Origin: Pyrenophora tritici-repentis
Taxonomy: Eukaryota; Ascomycota; Dothideomycetes; Pleosporales; Pleosporaceae
Direction of reading: 5' to 3'
DNA length: 64,000 bases
NCBI RefSeq assembly: GCF_003171515.1
Contig: NC_089394.1
Location: forward strand, 2,046,001 to 2,110,000
The notes beneath the pieces were generated by a model. The model did no database searches and was not told the DNA's origin. It worked only from the letters and a program-made list of their open reading frames with translations. This document shows, piece by piece, positions 22,188 to 34,214 of this stretch. Made by a program: the position numbers and the translations under genes. Position 1 is the stretch's first letter, and every line of letters begins with the position of its first letter.

Positions 22188-24182
22188 ATGGCAGATAAGT
22201 GCGCTGTGGCTCATGTTGCAAGTTCAAGCAGAGTAGCAATACCCGTCTACCCTTACATTTTTCGCCGCATCTATCTCTGTGGCCACGACGACGAGTTTGT
22301 TCAGGTCATCAAGCCAATTGGTCAGAACAAAGTTGTGCATATATTCATTTCACCCGATCGACTCAAAGAGGCAGAGGGCAGGCTTGGATACATGCTCGCA
22401 CAGTATCGAGAGTGCGCGAGCGAGTTACGTCAAGAGCATCAGAACATGCAACAAGGTGGGAGAAAAACACGGTACCAACCGATTGATGCCTATCAAGAGG
22501 AGATGATACGCGTTGATCGCGGATTTCTAAGGGAGGCTCGGACTGGTCTCGAGGCTGCACTGAAGCAGTTGGATCAAGTCAGCTGCTGTGGCGCAGAATA
22601 CGAGGAGAGCATGTCGATACCCAAGGAGGTGGCTGGTGATGATGATTCCGTCAAGGTGGTAAGGTTTCTCGATGGTCGTCGCGTGGTTGACTCGCCCTTG
22701 CCCTCACCAGCACTACCATCAAGGCCGACCACCGAGGGCTTTGACAGAATCGACTCCCTCAACAACGGCGAGGCCGAAAGTGAGAGTGGCTGGTCAGATT
22801 ACGATGTACATTGGGACGAGCGCCGGCGGAAAGACAGCGCTTTCGAAGTCAGCGCACAGCCCGACCCGGCCAAGGATGATGCATCGACAGCTGTGCCGGT
22901 AAATGAGGCTGCTGAGCAACAAGAACCCAACGGTGATGGTTATAGCCGGGACCCGTGTACCCCAGTCGTCATTACCTTCGGTCCGAAAAAGGACCTAGAT
23001 TGGCTCCGCTTCTCGTATCTGATCCGCAATGACCAGCTGAGCTTTGACGACATTGTCGCACTTGTAACCCGGTCTTTCCCAGACGACAACACTTCTAAAT
23101 TTAAAGAAGATGTGCGGCAAAGATCTTCGGTAGTGGAGACACCAGATTCGGGCGACATAGCGTTGAGCGTGCCTATATGTGAGCCGGGAAGCATTCAGAA
23201 GATTGCTACATGCAACGTGTCACCTCTGGAGGAACAGCCACCTGCGTTTACATTTGGGCATGTCGATGGCGTAACAATTAGAAGGGTGACATGCTCTGAA
23301 ATAAGAGACGATGGCAGCGTGCATTACTGCAAGCCAGCTCCTCTGCAGGCCCAAACAGAGGTTGGTCAAACAAGAAGTAGGGAAGTACTGGGTAAGCCCG
23401 TAAGGGATACCTATGGAAACGAGAGGGAAGCAGTTTACTCTTGCTTCTCATCGGACTCATCTATTTTCACAATCGACCATACCTCGAAATTCTCGAGTCC
23501 AGTGAACAAGACAAGATCGCCAACAGCAAGCTGGTGGAAGACGAAGCGGAAGAGGGAAGGCACATCCCAAGATCTATCTACCCTTCCATCTTCCCCTACA
23601 GTCCCACCAAAAGACCACGCCGCCCGCCTCTGGCAGCGCATGAGCAAAAGCACACTGAAACTTCACCATACCACCCACAAGCTCGAGCGCAAATCACATT
23701 CCACACTCTCCTGTTCGTCCGAGAGGAAAAGTCCAAGGCATTCTAGTGTCAGCAGCCACGTACCTGCACACCACAGTAGCGACTGCCACCCCACCTACAG
23801 AAAGGAAAGTGCCAGTCTACCTGTAAAGTCAGACCACCAACAACATGCGTCTCCCCATATTCTCAGCTCCATGAGACACCCCTCCCGCCCTCGCTTTAGT
23901 GATAGCCTCAAAAGCAGCGGTAATCGCAAGACGCACAGAGGCAATCGTAGTTCTACTAGATCAGCACCTCCACGCCCCAGAAGCAGTCACGCTACAAAGG
24001 TATCTTCACGCAGTCTTCACCAGCCGTACAAGCCTAGTCCGTTGAAGAAAGTGACACGAGTAACGTCACTGGATCTCAACAAGGGTCTGCCGCCACTGCC
24101 GCCGGAAAGTCTACGGATCACGCATAAGGCGGCCACGGTGACGCTTAGGGAAATTGCGGGTGCGAGGAAGGTTGCTATTTGA
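22188..24182 (+). CDS. Uncharacterised fungal protein, largely disordered
   Basis: A single open frame of 664 codons, which is long enough to be real, with ATG in a TCATGG context. I recognise no domain. The first about 135 residues look folded or helical (YIFRRIYLCGHDDEFVQVI, then a charged helix LKEAEGRLGYMLAQY and AREARTGLEAALKQ-type segment). There is a possible short folded block near 265-300 (VVITFGPKKDLDWLRFSYL). The last 250 residues are S/R/H/K/P-rich and positively charged, typical of disordered regulatory tails. No signal peptide or membrane helix. Convergent with the GH35 gene; only 132 bp separate the two stops. Function unknown. Confidence 0.75.
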   Translation: MADKCAVAHVASSSRVAIPVYPYIFRRIYLCGHDDEFVQVIKPIGQNKVVHIFISPDRLKEAEGRLGYMLAQYRECASELRQEHQNMQQGGRKTRYQPIDAYQEEMIRVDRGFLREARTGLEAALKQLDQVSCCGAEYEESMSIPKEVAGDDDSVKVVRFLDGRRVVDSPLPSPALPSRPTTEGFDRIDSLNNGEAESESGWSDYDVHWDERRRKDSAFEVSAQPDPAKDDASTAVPVNEAAEQQEPNGDGYSRDPCTPVVITFGPKKDLDWLRFSYLIRNDQLSFDDIVALVTRSFPDDNTSKFKEDVRQRSSVVETPDSGDIALSVPICEPGSIQKIATCNVSPLEEQPPAFTFGHVDGVTIRRVTCSEIRDDGSVHYCKPAPLQAQTEVGQTRSREVLGKPVRDTYGNEREAVYSCFSSDSSIFTIDHTSKFSSPVNKTRSPTASWWKTKRKREGTSQDLSTLPSSPTVPPKDHAARLWQRMSKSTLKLHHTTHKLERKSHSTLSCSSERKSPRHSSVSSHVPAHHSSDCHPTYRKESASLPVKSDHQQHASPHILSSMRHPSRPRFSDSLKSSGNRKTHRGNRSSTRSAPPRPRSSHATKVSSRSLHQPYKPSPLKKVTRVTSLDLNKGLPPLPPESLRITHKAATVTLREIAGARKVAI

Positions 24183-24314
24183 AACGTAGTCAATGAGTAT
24201 GTAGGCGAGATGGCGAGGGCGTATTAATGATTGGCACAGTATGAGATATATGCACATCATTGCTATCGAAGCTGCATTTGATTGTGTTGATTGCATTATC
24301 ATGTCTTTAGACAA

Positions 24315-27300
24315 TTAGGCATAAGCCAACCTCTCCTCTGTCCACTCAGGCCGTAGATATTCAGAATCAAACCTTGAGCTCCAACTGCTCTCAACCGCAT
24401 ATTCTTGCACGAACTCCACGTCAACCTTCGCACCGTCATTTCCCTGTGCCCACACACTCAGTCCAATCACGTTGTCCCCCGCATAGTTGAGGATACCCGG
24501 CGGAATCGGGAACTTGACCTCGTTGCCGACGTAAGGGTTGAAGCGCGCATACTGGTAGCCGTTGACGAAGAGCTGAACACGAACAGTTTTGGGACCTGTG
24601 GCGTTGAGAATAAAAGCAAAGGAAGCGTCAACATCTTCGGGGATGTCGAGAGGGAATGTTGTACGATAGAACTTGATGTCCGCGCCAGAGAAGCCGGTGG
24701 ATGGCGAAGCAGAGGCCCAGTCGCAGTCGGAGAAGCCGGATAGGTGCCACCCAAGACGTTCGGCTGTGAGACCGCCTTCCGCAAGAGGTCCGCGTACAGG
24801 ATCTAGCTGGATGTTCTCGCCACCAGCTTCACCTGCAATTTTCCAAGACGTGAAGTCTGCGCCGTCGAGAGTAGCGCGGAGAATACCGCGGGGGTCGGTA
24901 GCACCACCCCGCAGATCGTGACCAGTGTTATCTTGGGCGATAAGCAAAACGTTTGTGCCGTTTGCGTGTACAGTTGCGTTCGCAAACGATAACGTCATGT
25001 TACCGACGCCTAGAGTTGTGTTGCCTAACCACGATCCAACTAGATCGCCGTTCAGCCATGCGCTCCAACCAAAGGCGAGACCCCCTTGCACAGAGAGCTG
25101 GGCACCCGTAGCTGATCCTTCAAAGTAACCTCGGAAGAGGTGGAAGCTGTTGTGAAAGCCATATTCGTCAACATATAGAACGGGTAGTGTATCGGGCTTG
25201 GTGGGGTTGGGTGTTGTAGTATGATTTGCGACGACCCAGGCTGCACCGTTGTCGTCGTACTCTGGCATTTTCTCCGGAAGTCCCTCGTTGACTTTCCAGT
25301 CGTTCAGGGAGGGCAAAGGGATGGTGCCGTTGAATGCAGAGATTTGGGCCTTCAAGCTGCCATATGGTGTTCGCGAAGTCTCCAGCTTCTTTCCGTTCCA
25401 GGAGAGTGTAAGAGCAGTTTCATGTGCAAAAACTTCTATCGTGGTGCTATTCTTGACGTCACCCTTCAAGGCGACTACATCTCCGTCCAGTGCCGCACCA
25501 CGAACGAGGTAAGGTCCTTGAATCAAGACTAGACGCATGTTAAATCCAACTATCTTCGCGCAAATATGGGAACTTACCAGACTGGTCGACAGGCGCGAAG
25601 GGATCGTTTGATAGGTTAGGAGCCCAGAACAAGTACGCAGTAGGCTTATCAGCAAGAACGACCTTGACGCCGTTGTTGAATTGATACACGCCCATACCGG
25701 TTACTCTCTCAATGTTGGTCGTAACTCCACCTGCTTCGGCACGGAAAGTGGCGTTCGAAGTGAACCCACTGCTGGCTAAAGAACCCTTCGTAGCGCCCTT
25801 GACGTGGAACTCGACTGATCCTCCCACGTCCGTTGATAAGACTACTACCGGGCTAGAATCAATGAGAGCATATGTGAGTATTTCGGCCGTGGAGTAGGTA
25901 AGAGTCTTGTTTCCCATAGCAAAGTCAGTCGAGATAATCTTAGACTGATGGCCATTGAGAACAATCGAACCCGAATGCTGGGGGATGGTCAGGTTGCCGA
26001 CAGATGTACTAATGTGTAGCTTGAATGACTCCGTGGTGGAAGAGGATGATACAGAATGGATGGTAACGTAAAAGGCAGCTTTGGTGATGGGGTTGCGGAG
26101 CTCGCTTGCTGTAACAGCGGGATTGGTGGTGTATGAGCTCGAGCTTCCGAGGCGGTCGGTAACGGTCAAGTCGTCGGCAACACGGGTGAACATGGCCAAG
26201 TTCTTGGTTTCATAAAATTTGGCGCCGATTTCGCGATTCTCGCTGATCGGACTGCTGTAATCGTACGATGTAGCTGTGACTGGGGCAGCAATAGCGCCCC
26301 AGTTGGTACCACCAAACATCATGTAGAGCGATACAGCAGTGACTCGCTGGGAGATGAGGTTCCTGTAAAAGAGATTTGCGAAGTCTGCGCCGATATCACC
26401 TGGGCAGCCGCCCTCTGGGCCTCCCCACGGATTGTATGAGCCGCCTTGGAACTCAGGGAAGAAACTTGGCTGAGTGGGAGACACCTCCTTGAAATGGTCA
26501 TAATAGTTCACAACTTGGTATGCCACATATCTGGTTGAACAAGTCAGTCAGGAGTGAACGAATATGTCGAACCAAGTAACGTACTTTCCGTTTGTACCCG
26601 TGCATTCTGCAAGGTTGCATGACCAACAAGACGGATAACTGTCTAATCCGGCAACATCGACGTTTCCCACAGCACCAGGCGCATAATCTTTACTCCAGCT
26701 CTTGGTGTTCATGTTCGGATCGTTGTGAATCAGGGGAATCTCGATGCCATTGGCTCGCGCAGAATCCTCCAGTGCCTGCATGTACCTCCCGGCAGCATCG
26801 TTGGGAATTTTCTTCGTTCTGTCCTTCCATTGCTCACCGTACTCATTCTCAATCTGGTAAACAAGCGCGTTTCCGCCATTTGTTACAAGATGCTTGGACG
26901 TGAGCTCGGAAAACTTGGAAAAGTAGGGATCCAGAGCCTGGAGGTATCTCGGATCATCATCTCTGAGCTTTCCATAAGCCCCCGTTGTGAGCCATAGCGG
27001 GAAGCCTCCAGCATTTGCTTCAGCGTTGACATAGGGCCCAGGCCTAGTGATGACGTAAAGGCCAACACGATGCGCAATCTCAAAGAGCTTGCTAAAGTCA
27101 TGTGCGCCACTCTCGAAGTCCAGGGTCTTGTTGTTCGCGCTGTGGTAGGCCCAGTTGCCATAGAAAGCAAAAGCCGTGAAGCCTTGTAGTCTTTAGTCAA
27201 TACCAATATTGCTTGCACTAACGGGGAGACTAACCTGCAGCCTTGATTTTCTCTAGCAAGTCTTCCCAAACCTCATAGACCGGAATACGCCAGTAATGGA

Positions 27301-27499
27301 TTTCTCCAGAGAAGACGAAGAGTCGTTTCCCATTCACCTTGAAGGAATAGTGGTCCCATTGCACAACATCGCTCAGACCATTGTCGTGGAGTGGCCACGT
27401 ACTCGGCGTGTTGTTCTGAGCGCTGACACCGAGTCCGTTGGGCAGGGAAGCCAATGATGATAAGGCCGATATCCAGGAGAGCCCCGCGATAGTCTTCAT
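24315..27499 (-). CDS. Secreted beta-galactosidase, GH35
   Basis: Four exons: 27235-27499, 26585-27182, 25578-26530, 24315-25528; introns 27183-27234, 26531-26584, 25529-25577; 1009 aa, the normal length for fungal GH35 (about 1005). It begins with a signal peptide ([22 protein letters not shown]). The GH35 active site is clear: QIENEYGEQ carries the acid/base Glu (about residue 202) and FFPEFQGG the nucleophile Glu (about residue 314). [11 protein letters not shown] and FGGTNWG are further family motifs. The rest forms the beta-sandwich domains 2-5 of extracellular fungal beta-galactosidases, ending in the jelly-roll with LSVWAQG. It removes terminal beta-galactosyl residues from lactose-like sugars and plant galactans. 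It sits directly downstream of a sugar permease on the same strand. Confidence 0.96.
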
Positions 27500-28368
27500 G
27501 GTCGTTGAAGTCGGAAAACTTCAAAGCCAATAAGCGCTGCCGCCATTGTGTCGGACTTGTTAAGAGTTTATGAGTACTACGGGAGTACCGAACCCCTGGT
27601 TGGGACGAGTCAAACAAGACGCTAGTTTCTTGTCGCGATGGCATACTGTGAGTTGCGGGGATGCAAGACGATTCCTAATGGTGGAATTGAGATCTCATAT
27701 GTGCACGCTCCACCGGTTGTGCCGAGGCACGGGTAAATAAACACTGAGAAACGAAGCATCGGACACGGAAGGGTTCCTACATTACGTTAGGTTCTTGAAG
27801 ATCTCAAAGAATTGAGGTACAGAAAACGGGAGAAGGATTAATAGAGTTGAAAGAATCATGATATTCTGTGGGGCGCTTGGGGAATTGTGTCCCGGAAGGG
27901 TCCCAACGAAGACTACATCGCTCGTCCGTACCGGGGCGTCAATTTTTTGCCTCTTCATTATTAGAGTAAAAAGGCAGAAAATTCAAACTAAAAGTAGCTA
28001 GAGTTGGCGAGAGTCCAAGCTGTTCCACAGTATACTCAGGCTGGCCGGTGAACCGCCCCTTATAGGTAAGTAGGTACCCGTCATGATGTGCTCTCAATCA
28101 ATGTCACAAAAGATCCAGGTATTAGACTTATGCAGCTCACCATGGCGAGAATCATCCGAGAGAAAATTAGATATAAACATGTAGTCATCGTATACTGCAA
28201 GTTAGATAGCGGGGACTTGAAGAGCGCTTCCCGCGTTTCCCCGCACCAAGGCAAAGCACGAGCCACCTCTCTGACCCGTCATTCCCAATGCGACTCTTCG
28301 TCATCCACCGCAGCCGTTGCACCCAAATTCTGCTATGATTACGTTGCCAATTTTTGCGAAAAAATGAT
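27500..28368. other. Intergenic, GH35 promoter
   Basis: 869 bp between the permease stop and the GH35 start; both genes read leftwards. No TATA box is obvious close to the GH35 ATG. Nothing else supported. Confidence 0.6.
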
Positions 28369-30192
28369 TTACTCGTTCTCTCTGACGTCGATGATGGTCG
28401 ACTTGAACTTCCGGGCGGAAATCTTGCGGCTGAACAAGATGTCGAGCTCACGGTAAGAGCGGTCCTTGAATTCAGGAAGACCAAAGTAGGCCGAGACGAA
28501 ACAGACGCAAGCAGTACCTCCCCAGACGTATCCACACTTGCCGGCCATGTTCCAACCGGTCGGGTTGAGCATGCGCGAGGCGAGGTAGATCATGGGAATT
28601 TCCGCCACGTAGTAGGCCGCTCGACCAACACCCGTGCTCAGGGCACGGAGACGGATTGACGAAGTTTCCGCAATGATGGAGTATGAGATGGGACCCATGG
28701 CTCCGGCAAAAACGAAAGAGATGACCACACCTAGGCAGGCCTGGGCATAGTTGGTAGCTTTGTTCTGCTCGATCGAGGCGCAAATGCCGAGGAGGAAGAG
28801 GAGGGCGACGTTGATGGCCGTTCCTGTCAGGTAGATGGTTCGACGGCCAAACCAGCCGCTCAACGGCCAGGAGCACATGTTGGCAATCAGCTGCAGGCAC
28901 GAGTTGATCAGGTTCAGCTTGAAGGAGAAGTCTGTGGACATTCCAGCCTCTGCTGAAAGTTAGCTGTACTCTTGAAGCTCAATCGTGTAATACTCACGTT
29001 CGAAGAAAAATGTGGCCTGGTTGGCGATCAAGTTACCAGCAAAGTTTTGCGATGCATAGATCAAACAAGTGATCATCGTTCGGCGGAGATCAGTGCCCTT
29101 AAAGAGGTCGATCAAGCGAGGTTCACCACCCATATGCGCTTCAATCTGAACAGTACGTTCCATCATGGCGAGTGTATCTTCGGCAGCCGCCTGAGTTCCA
29201 TTACGACGACCGAGGCGCTTGATGGAATTTAGAGCTTCCTCTTTGCGCCCACGTCGTACCAGCCACCAGGGGCTTTCAGGTGCGAAAAAAATAAGCACCA
29301 TGATCGGTGTCTGAAGCTATTAGCTTTGGCGTAGCCATATAAGAAGATAGATGCTTACAGGAAAAACCCATTGTAGGGCAAGAGGTCCACGCCAGGCCCA
29401 CTGGTCGTTTCGTTTATTGTAGCCAAGGGTAGCGGCGGCAACGATGATTCCACCGATTGACCATGACATCTGGAGAGTGGCTGTGCAGGCACCACGAAGG
29501 ACGAGAGGAACGACCTCACTGGCGTAAGCAGGGGAATTGGCAATGAACATGCCCCAGGGAACACCTTCAAAAGCTTGACCAATGACAAGAACAGCGAGTG
29601 AATCAGCCTATCGACGTAGTTAGTTATCGTATCCACAATTCGAACGAGTTACTTACGAAGAAAGAGATGAAAATTGTTGCGTTCATAAGCATCAGAGCCA
29701 AGATGGTGGTCCATCGATAACCGAGACGGTTGGTAATGGGTCCAGCGAGGAAGACACCGACAAAAGCTCCACATTGACCAGCTTGGAAGAGCGAACTCTG
29801 CCATTTCGTCGGAATGGACTTGGTGGCTTCTCCTGCGACGTGAACGCCGTACCTTTCCTTGAACGCGGTAAGAGCAACAAAGTTACCGTTCAAGAACATA
29901 TCGAATGACTCCATCACCTAGACAGTGTCAATAAAGCTCTTAAGCCTGACTCATGTATACCGCCATAACATACAATTGTAAAACAGAAAATGAAGGCCCA
30001 GAAACAAGCCATAGGATGGTCCTTGACGGCCTCCCAAAGGGTCATCTCGTGCTCACGGTTCTCCGCATTTTGCGCATCGGTCATGAGTTCCTTGTCGACT
30101 AGAATGTCGGCATGTTGGCTCATGCTCTTCTCTCGGTTCCCATCCTCGACCGCGAGGGTCTCATCCCGCTTGGCTTCGGCGAAGCCCGACAT
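28369..30192 (-). CDS. MFS sugar permease (alpha-glucoside/maltose permease-like)
   Basis: Five exons: 29974-30192, 29657-29917, 29359-29607, 28998-29310, 28369-28949; 540 aa. This is a 12-helix sugar porter of the MFS: VMESFDMFLNGNF in helix 1, GYRWTTI after helix 2, GVPWGMFIANSPAYASEVVP (sugar porter signature in helix 4-5), PESPWWLVRRGR (central PESPR-type loop motif), FFFEQAGMST across a splice, and PEF in the C-terminal region. It most resembles the maltose/alpha-glucoside:H+ symporter branch, but lactose permeases are related, so the sugar is uncertain. It lies upstream of, and on the same strand as, the secreted GH35 enzyme, suggesting uptake of released sugars. A TATA box lies about 92 bp upstream. 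Confidence 0.93.
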
Positions 30193-30283
30193 GTTCGGTC
30201 AGCGTGTGAAAAGCGAAGCACGAACAAGCAAATGCCGGATGCAAAGCCAAGCTGGCGAGGTCAGCTAGCAGAGCTTATATACT

Positions 30284-30291
30284 CCACACAT
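30284..30291 (-). promoter_or_regulatory. TATA box of sugar permease gene
   Basis: TATATAAG on the minus strand, about 92 bp upstream of the ATG at 30192. Confidence 0.6.
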
Positions 30292-32065
30292 CTTGGAATC
30301 GGTCTCGACAGAGGCTCGTACAATCCCAAGCCAACCCATGGGGCCCCGCATAAGCTTTCGAGGGGGCTTGCCAACGCTGGGCATCCTTATTGGTGGGTCT
30401 TTGGGATGGTATACAACTGCGGTCCGAGTAATGCCCTCGTGGCATTGTATGGCCCGAATTGAACGCACGGCTAGCATTACCATTGACGCAAAATCTGGAA
30501 GCTAGGGCGAGCCATATCCTACTTTGGTGATCCTGCCGTCCTCCTGCAGAGATATACTGTAGACGCGACCCGTCTTGCGGAAGTACTCCTCGTTGGGTAT
30601 TAGCAAAATACGACCGGGCGTTTGAAGGGTTGCAAGGCGTCGTGTACAGGTGGAGACTGTGGTATCTGGAATACGACGTCGGGTCACTGCTCTTCGGAAG
30701 CCATACAACTCGTGCCTGGAATCAGCTACACAGACAGCGAGTCTTGCTCAAGTTGCTCAAGAGCTGGTAAACAACCCGGCTCCTAGGTTGGTGAATTGTG
30801 AGTTGGAGAGATCTCCTGATGACGACCAGGGGTCCAACTGAGATGGCACTTGCATCATGCCGCCCATACGTTGTGTTAACCCGCTGTTCGCTTATTCTAG
30901 GATTCCCTGTCGGAGTCTCATCGCGGCTAAAATCAGCCACTACGGCAAATGCAAGCCCGGTGGAGTCAGAACGCCATAGTGATCGCCCTACTACGCATAA
31001 CGAGAATCCTGTAGTGTTTCATCTGATAAACATCGTACACCTTAGTTAGAAGGAAGCAGTTGAAAGTAGGACAAACGATATGCGGCATGTTCAACCCCGG
31101 GTGTTGAACATGTCGATTTTGCGACGACTCCGCTTTCCGGCCTCTACTCGGTGAGACTGTCTGACCCAACCGGCGCCATCCGTCTTACCGTTTAGAAGTG
31201 GATCTGGCAAAGATCAGAACACTCCTCAGCAAATGGAAGGGACGTGTGTTCAGAAGAGTCCTACCGGCTTACTCAAAGGGTGTACGGGCTATCTTGCTCC
31301 GAAGCATGGTTGATTGCTTGAAGACATGCAGTTCATTAGAGGAACAACGACTCATCAAGCGAGATATTTACTTCACGGAGTGACGGACGAGATACATATC
31401 TACACACTTCATTATTCTTTGCTGTGAAGTTAGAATATAGTGGCTCCACCGCATATTAAGTATACATCCTTAGGCGGTCATCAGCAAGTTTAAGGCTAGT
31501 ACCGTCTTTAAATAGAAAGGTCTCCGCACCACTAGTAAACACTATCGACATCATGTTTCTAGATCTACATCTAGGTTTGACAAAGCCGACAAAGCTCAGG
31601 GGACAAAAGCTGCTTCATACTGTTCCGCTGTGTGCTGATCAAATGTAAGCACCGGATCCTGACGCGTGCCTCTCATCGCCAAGTTGCAAGAGCTCATGTG
31701 ACATATGTCAGAGTCAACCCAACTGGTTTAGGAAATACATCCTGCTTGTTGTAAGCAAGACAAATGTTAGTTTTGCGTTGGTCATGAAATTGTACGTTTT
31801 TTACTGCTTTATCCGCGGCACAAACACTAAATGAGAAGTTAGCCAACTAGTATACCACTTTTGCATTCCATTGACACCTCCCAGTCTTGAATAACCTACT
31901 CTTTAGACAGACGCGCTTATGAAACACGCCGATGATGTGCAGAATCCACTGGGAATAGATTCCATGGCCCGTCATCGCTTCTACATCCTAGGTGCTCCTG
32001 TATCACTCTATCAACCCGAACGCATACCGTACGGTACCGCTTGTAAGACTGATATTATATCTATA

Positions 32066-32325
32066 CAGGCTAGAAGTTCTCTGCGATCGCGAACTTTCTG
32101 TGTCTTTGTAATCTTTTGGAGTCTTTTGGGTATGGTAGTTTTGGGTGGCTCATTAGGTCGACTGCACCATGGTTCAGAGCCATACATACAGGCTATGGGC
32201 TCTCTTCGATCACGGATTTGCCGCGTCGATGTAATCTTTTGAAGACTTTTGGATGCGGTAGTTTGGGGTGCCTCAAGTCGACTGTACCATGGTACTAGTG
32301 TCGCTACCATGCCATACATACATAA
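32066..32325 (+). repeat. Diverged tandem duplication, about 123-bp unit
   Basis: Copy 1 starts at 32066 and copy 2 at 32189; both begin CAGGCTA and share in order a GATCGCG/GATCACG segment, TGTAATCTTTTG, ACTTTTGG/TCTTTTGG, GGTAGTTT, GGTCGACTGCACCATGG-type and CCATACATACA blocks. Many substitutions and small indels separate the copies, so the duplication is old. Copy 2 carries an insertion near its end. Confidence 0.75.
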
Positions 32326-34037
32326 TTCAGGACCACACAACCGCATCATCCATTTGGCCACAAAGCCCAACCACATAATTTATCGACTCATCTTTGACTC
32401 AATTGTTGCGCCTTGAACACACGGAACTCTCCACTGTCACCACCACACGCACATCTCATTGTCGCCGCAGGGTCTCCCACCTTCTCTAGGAGCTATACAA
32501 ACAGACTAGCGACGTTCCAACGTTGTGAAACAAGTACTGTTGCTGGGATTGAAAACACATGTATACCAGTGGAACAAAAGACGCGCGTTCTTTGCTCGAG
32601 ACAAGGGCCGGTGAAGGTTCTGGTTGCCAGAGGGAAGTGGGATCCCGCCAGCGACACTATTACCTCAGCCTAGAAGATGCGGGTGGTCTATGTTCATGTA
32701 CCTTTATGCAATCAACACGTTGAATTTTCCTATAATGTATAGCTCCATCATTTTCCAAAGTACCATGGAGCCACCAATAACTTATTTAAGAATTGCAGGC
32801 CTACGGTGAAGGTGCTTTGGGGAGGCGCTTAGACATGGCTTTGCAAATTAGACATTGTCCGTGTGGCGCCGAGACTACTGCTAAGCAAATAATACCCACG
32901 GCTGTGGTGTTGATCAGCGCGTCGTTAGAATGCATTAGTATGCTTGTAGGAGTCACCCAGTCAGCAATTCCAGACTTCTACGCGTTCAGTACCGGGTGTC
33001 TAGCTTGAACTCTTTTTAGTCGTCAACTCTTTGTTAGTGTGAAACACCTTAAACGGTTTCTAACTACACATATTAATCTCTAAGACGTGCTTGTACTGAG
33101 CACTGGCGATACCGTATTTGCCTATCAAAACTTCTCCCTTTCGGCTCGCTGCATACCTAGGTGCATACACTAGAATAGCGGTTGAACCATAACTTTGGAG
33201 TCCCAGACGCCCACTCGGGAGCAAGCGAGGTGCAATCATTCGCACGGGTGCGCTGGAGCTGATGATCTATCGCTTCCTGTTGAAGAAGTAAGGTTAAGAT
33301 CTACATACACATATGTAACTGAGCCAAGCCGTTCGACACGTGATAATACCTGTTGCAATGCGTCACTCTTACAGCATAGCCTTAACTTAGGGGTAGCGCC
33401 ATCGAGATCTTGGCTACATATCTCTGACGTCAATTGGTATATGTAAATGTATGGTGAAACGGAAAGGGGCTTTTGACTCTATGTTGCTTCCTCAAAATCT
33501 AAGGCGGTGTACGGGCGGAAAGTCGCAGGAGGTTTGCACTGCTCTAAGGGCATAATACACAATCGCCAGTTAGAACTGTACAAACAAACAGTGAGACGCG
33601 CCTACGTGCGCAAAAAAAAAAGCATTCCCTGGAACCTGGTAACTAATGGGCAATCCCCATGCTGATCCCCGTTAGCGCCCGCTAGCTCGCTTGACAGGGA
33701 CTCATCTCGTTCGACCTTTAGGTACTATCGCACAAACGCTGCATTCCCTAGATATGCAACCAGAAACTCGGCGCCGCATCCGGTGTTGCTTTCGCCACTG
33801 CTGCAAACCGAGCATTCGTATTTGCCTTCGTTGCCGGCGAACCTGTACTGTCTGCTACGTACGTAGCCGCTATCGTGCAAAGAAGTTATCAAACACCACA
33901 GTTCTCTCTGTCGCTTTTCCAAAATATTGGCTTTTTTTCTCTATTCTACATAGGGCAGAATTATGCGATGATCATCCCCGAGCGTTCTGCGGTAAGCCTT
34001 ATTTCTGTATCGATGATGGAATAGTACCTAGTTCTTG

Positions 34038-34045
34038 GGCATGGG
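34038..34045. repeat. Target site duplication, left (hAT)
   Basis: GGCATGGG, identical to 37701-37708. Eight bp is the size expected for hAT insertions. The match extends four more bases to the left in both copies (CTTG), which may be chance. Confidence 0.65.
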
Positions 34046-34064
34046 CAGAGAAGTCAACAAACAA
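34046..34064 (+). repeat. hAT terminal inverted repeat, left
   Basis: Begins CAGAGAAGTCAACAAAC directly after the 8-bp direct repeat. The C-A-G start and length fit hAT ends. Confidence 0.6.
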
Positions 34065-34214
34065 AACAACCAACATTTGAGGCGTAGATGTTGATTGATT
34101 AGCTCATTTCTTAGGGTTACAGTTTGTTTGTTTGAGTTGATGAGACTGAAGAGCCAATTTTTGGTTGCTTGATTGATTGAATATTGATAGACTTAAGGTT
34201 CTGAAGGGACGTTT

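Larger units (their letters stand above)
30193..34037. other. Gene-poor accessory region
   Basis: About 3.8 kb without a supportable gene. The first 150 bp are the permease promoter. Short frames on both strands have no features. The stretch holds a diverged tandem duplication (32066-32325) and ends at the hAT insertion. It may be decayed repeat DNA, but I could not match it to a known element by eye. Confidence 0.55.

Noticed and set aside
31198..31383. Possible small gene in the gene-poor block
   Set aside because: 61 codons, no start context, no features.
33691..34080. 129-codon plus-strand frame near the hAT left end
   Set aside because: It crosses the inferred transposon boundary at 34046 and has no features, so it is chance.
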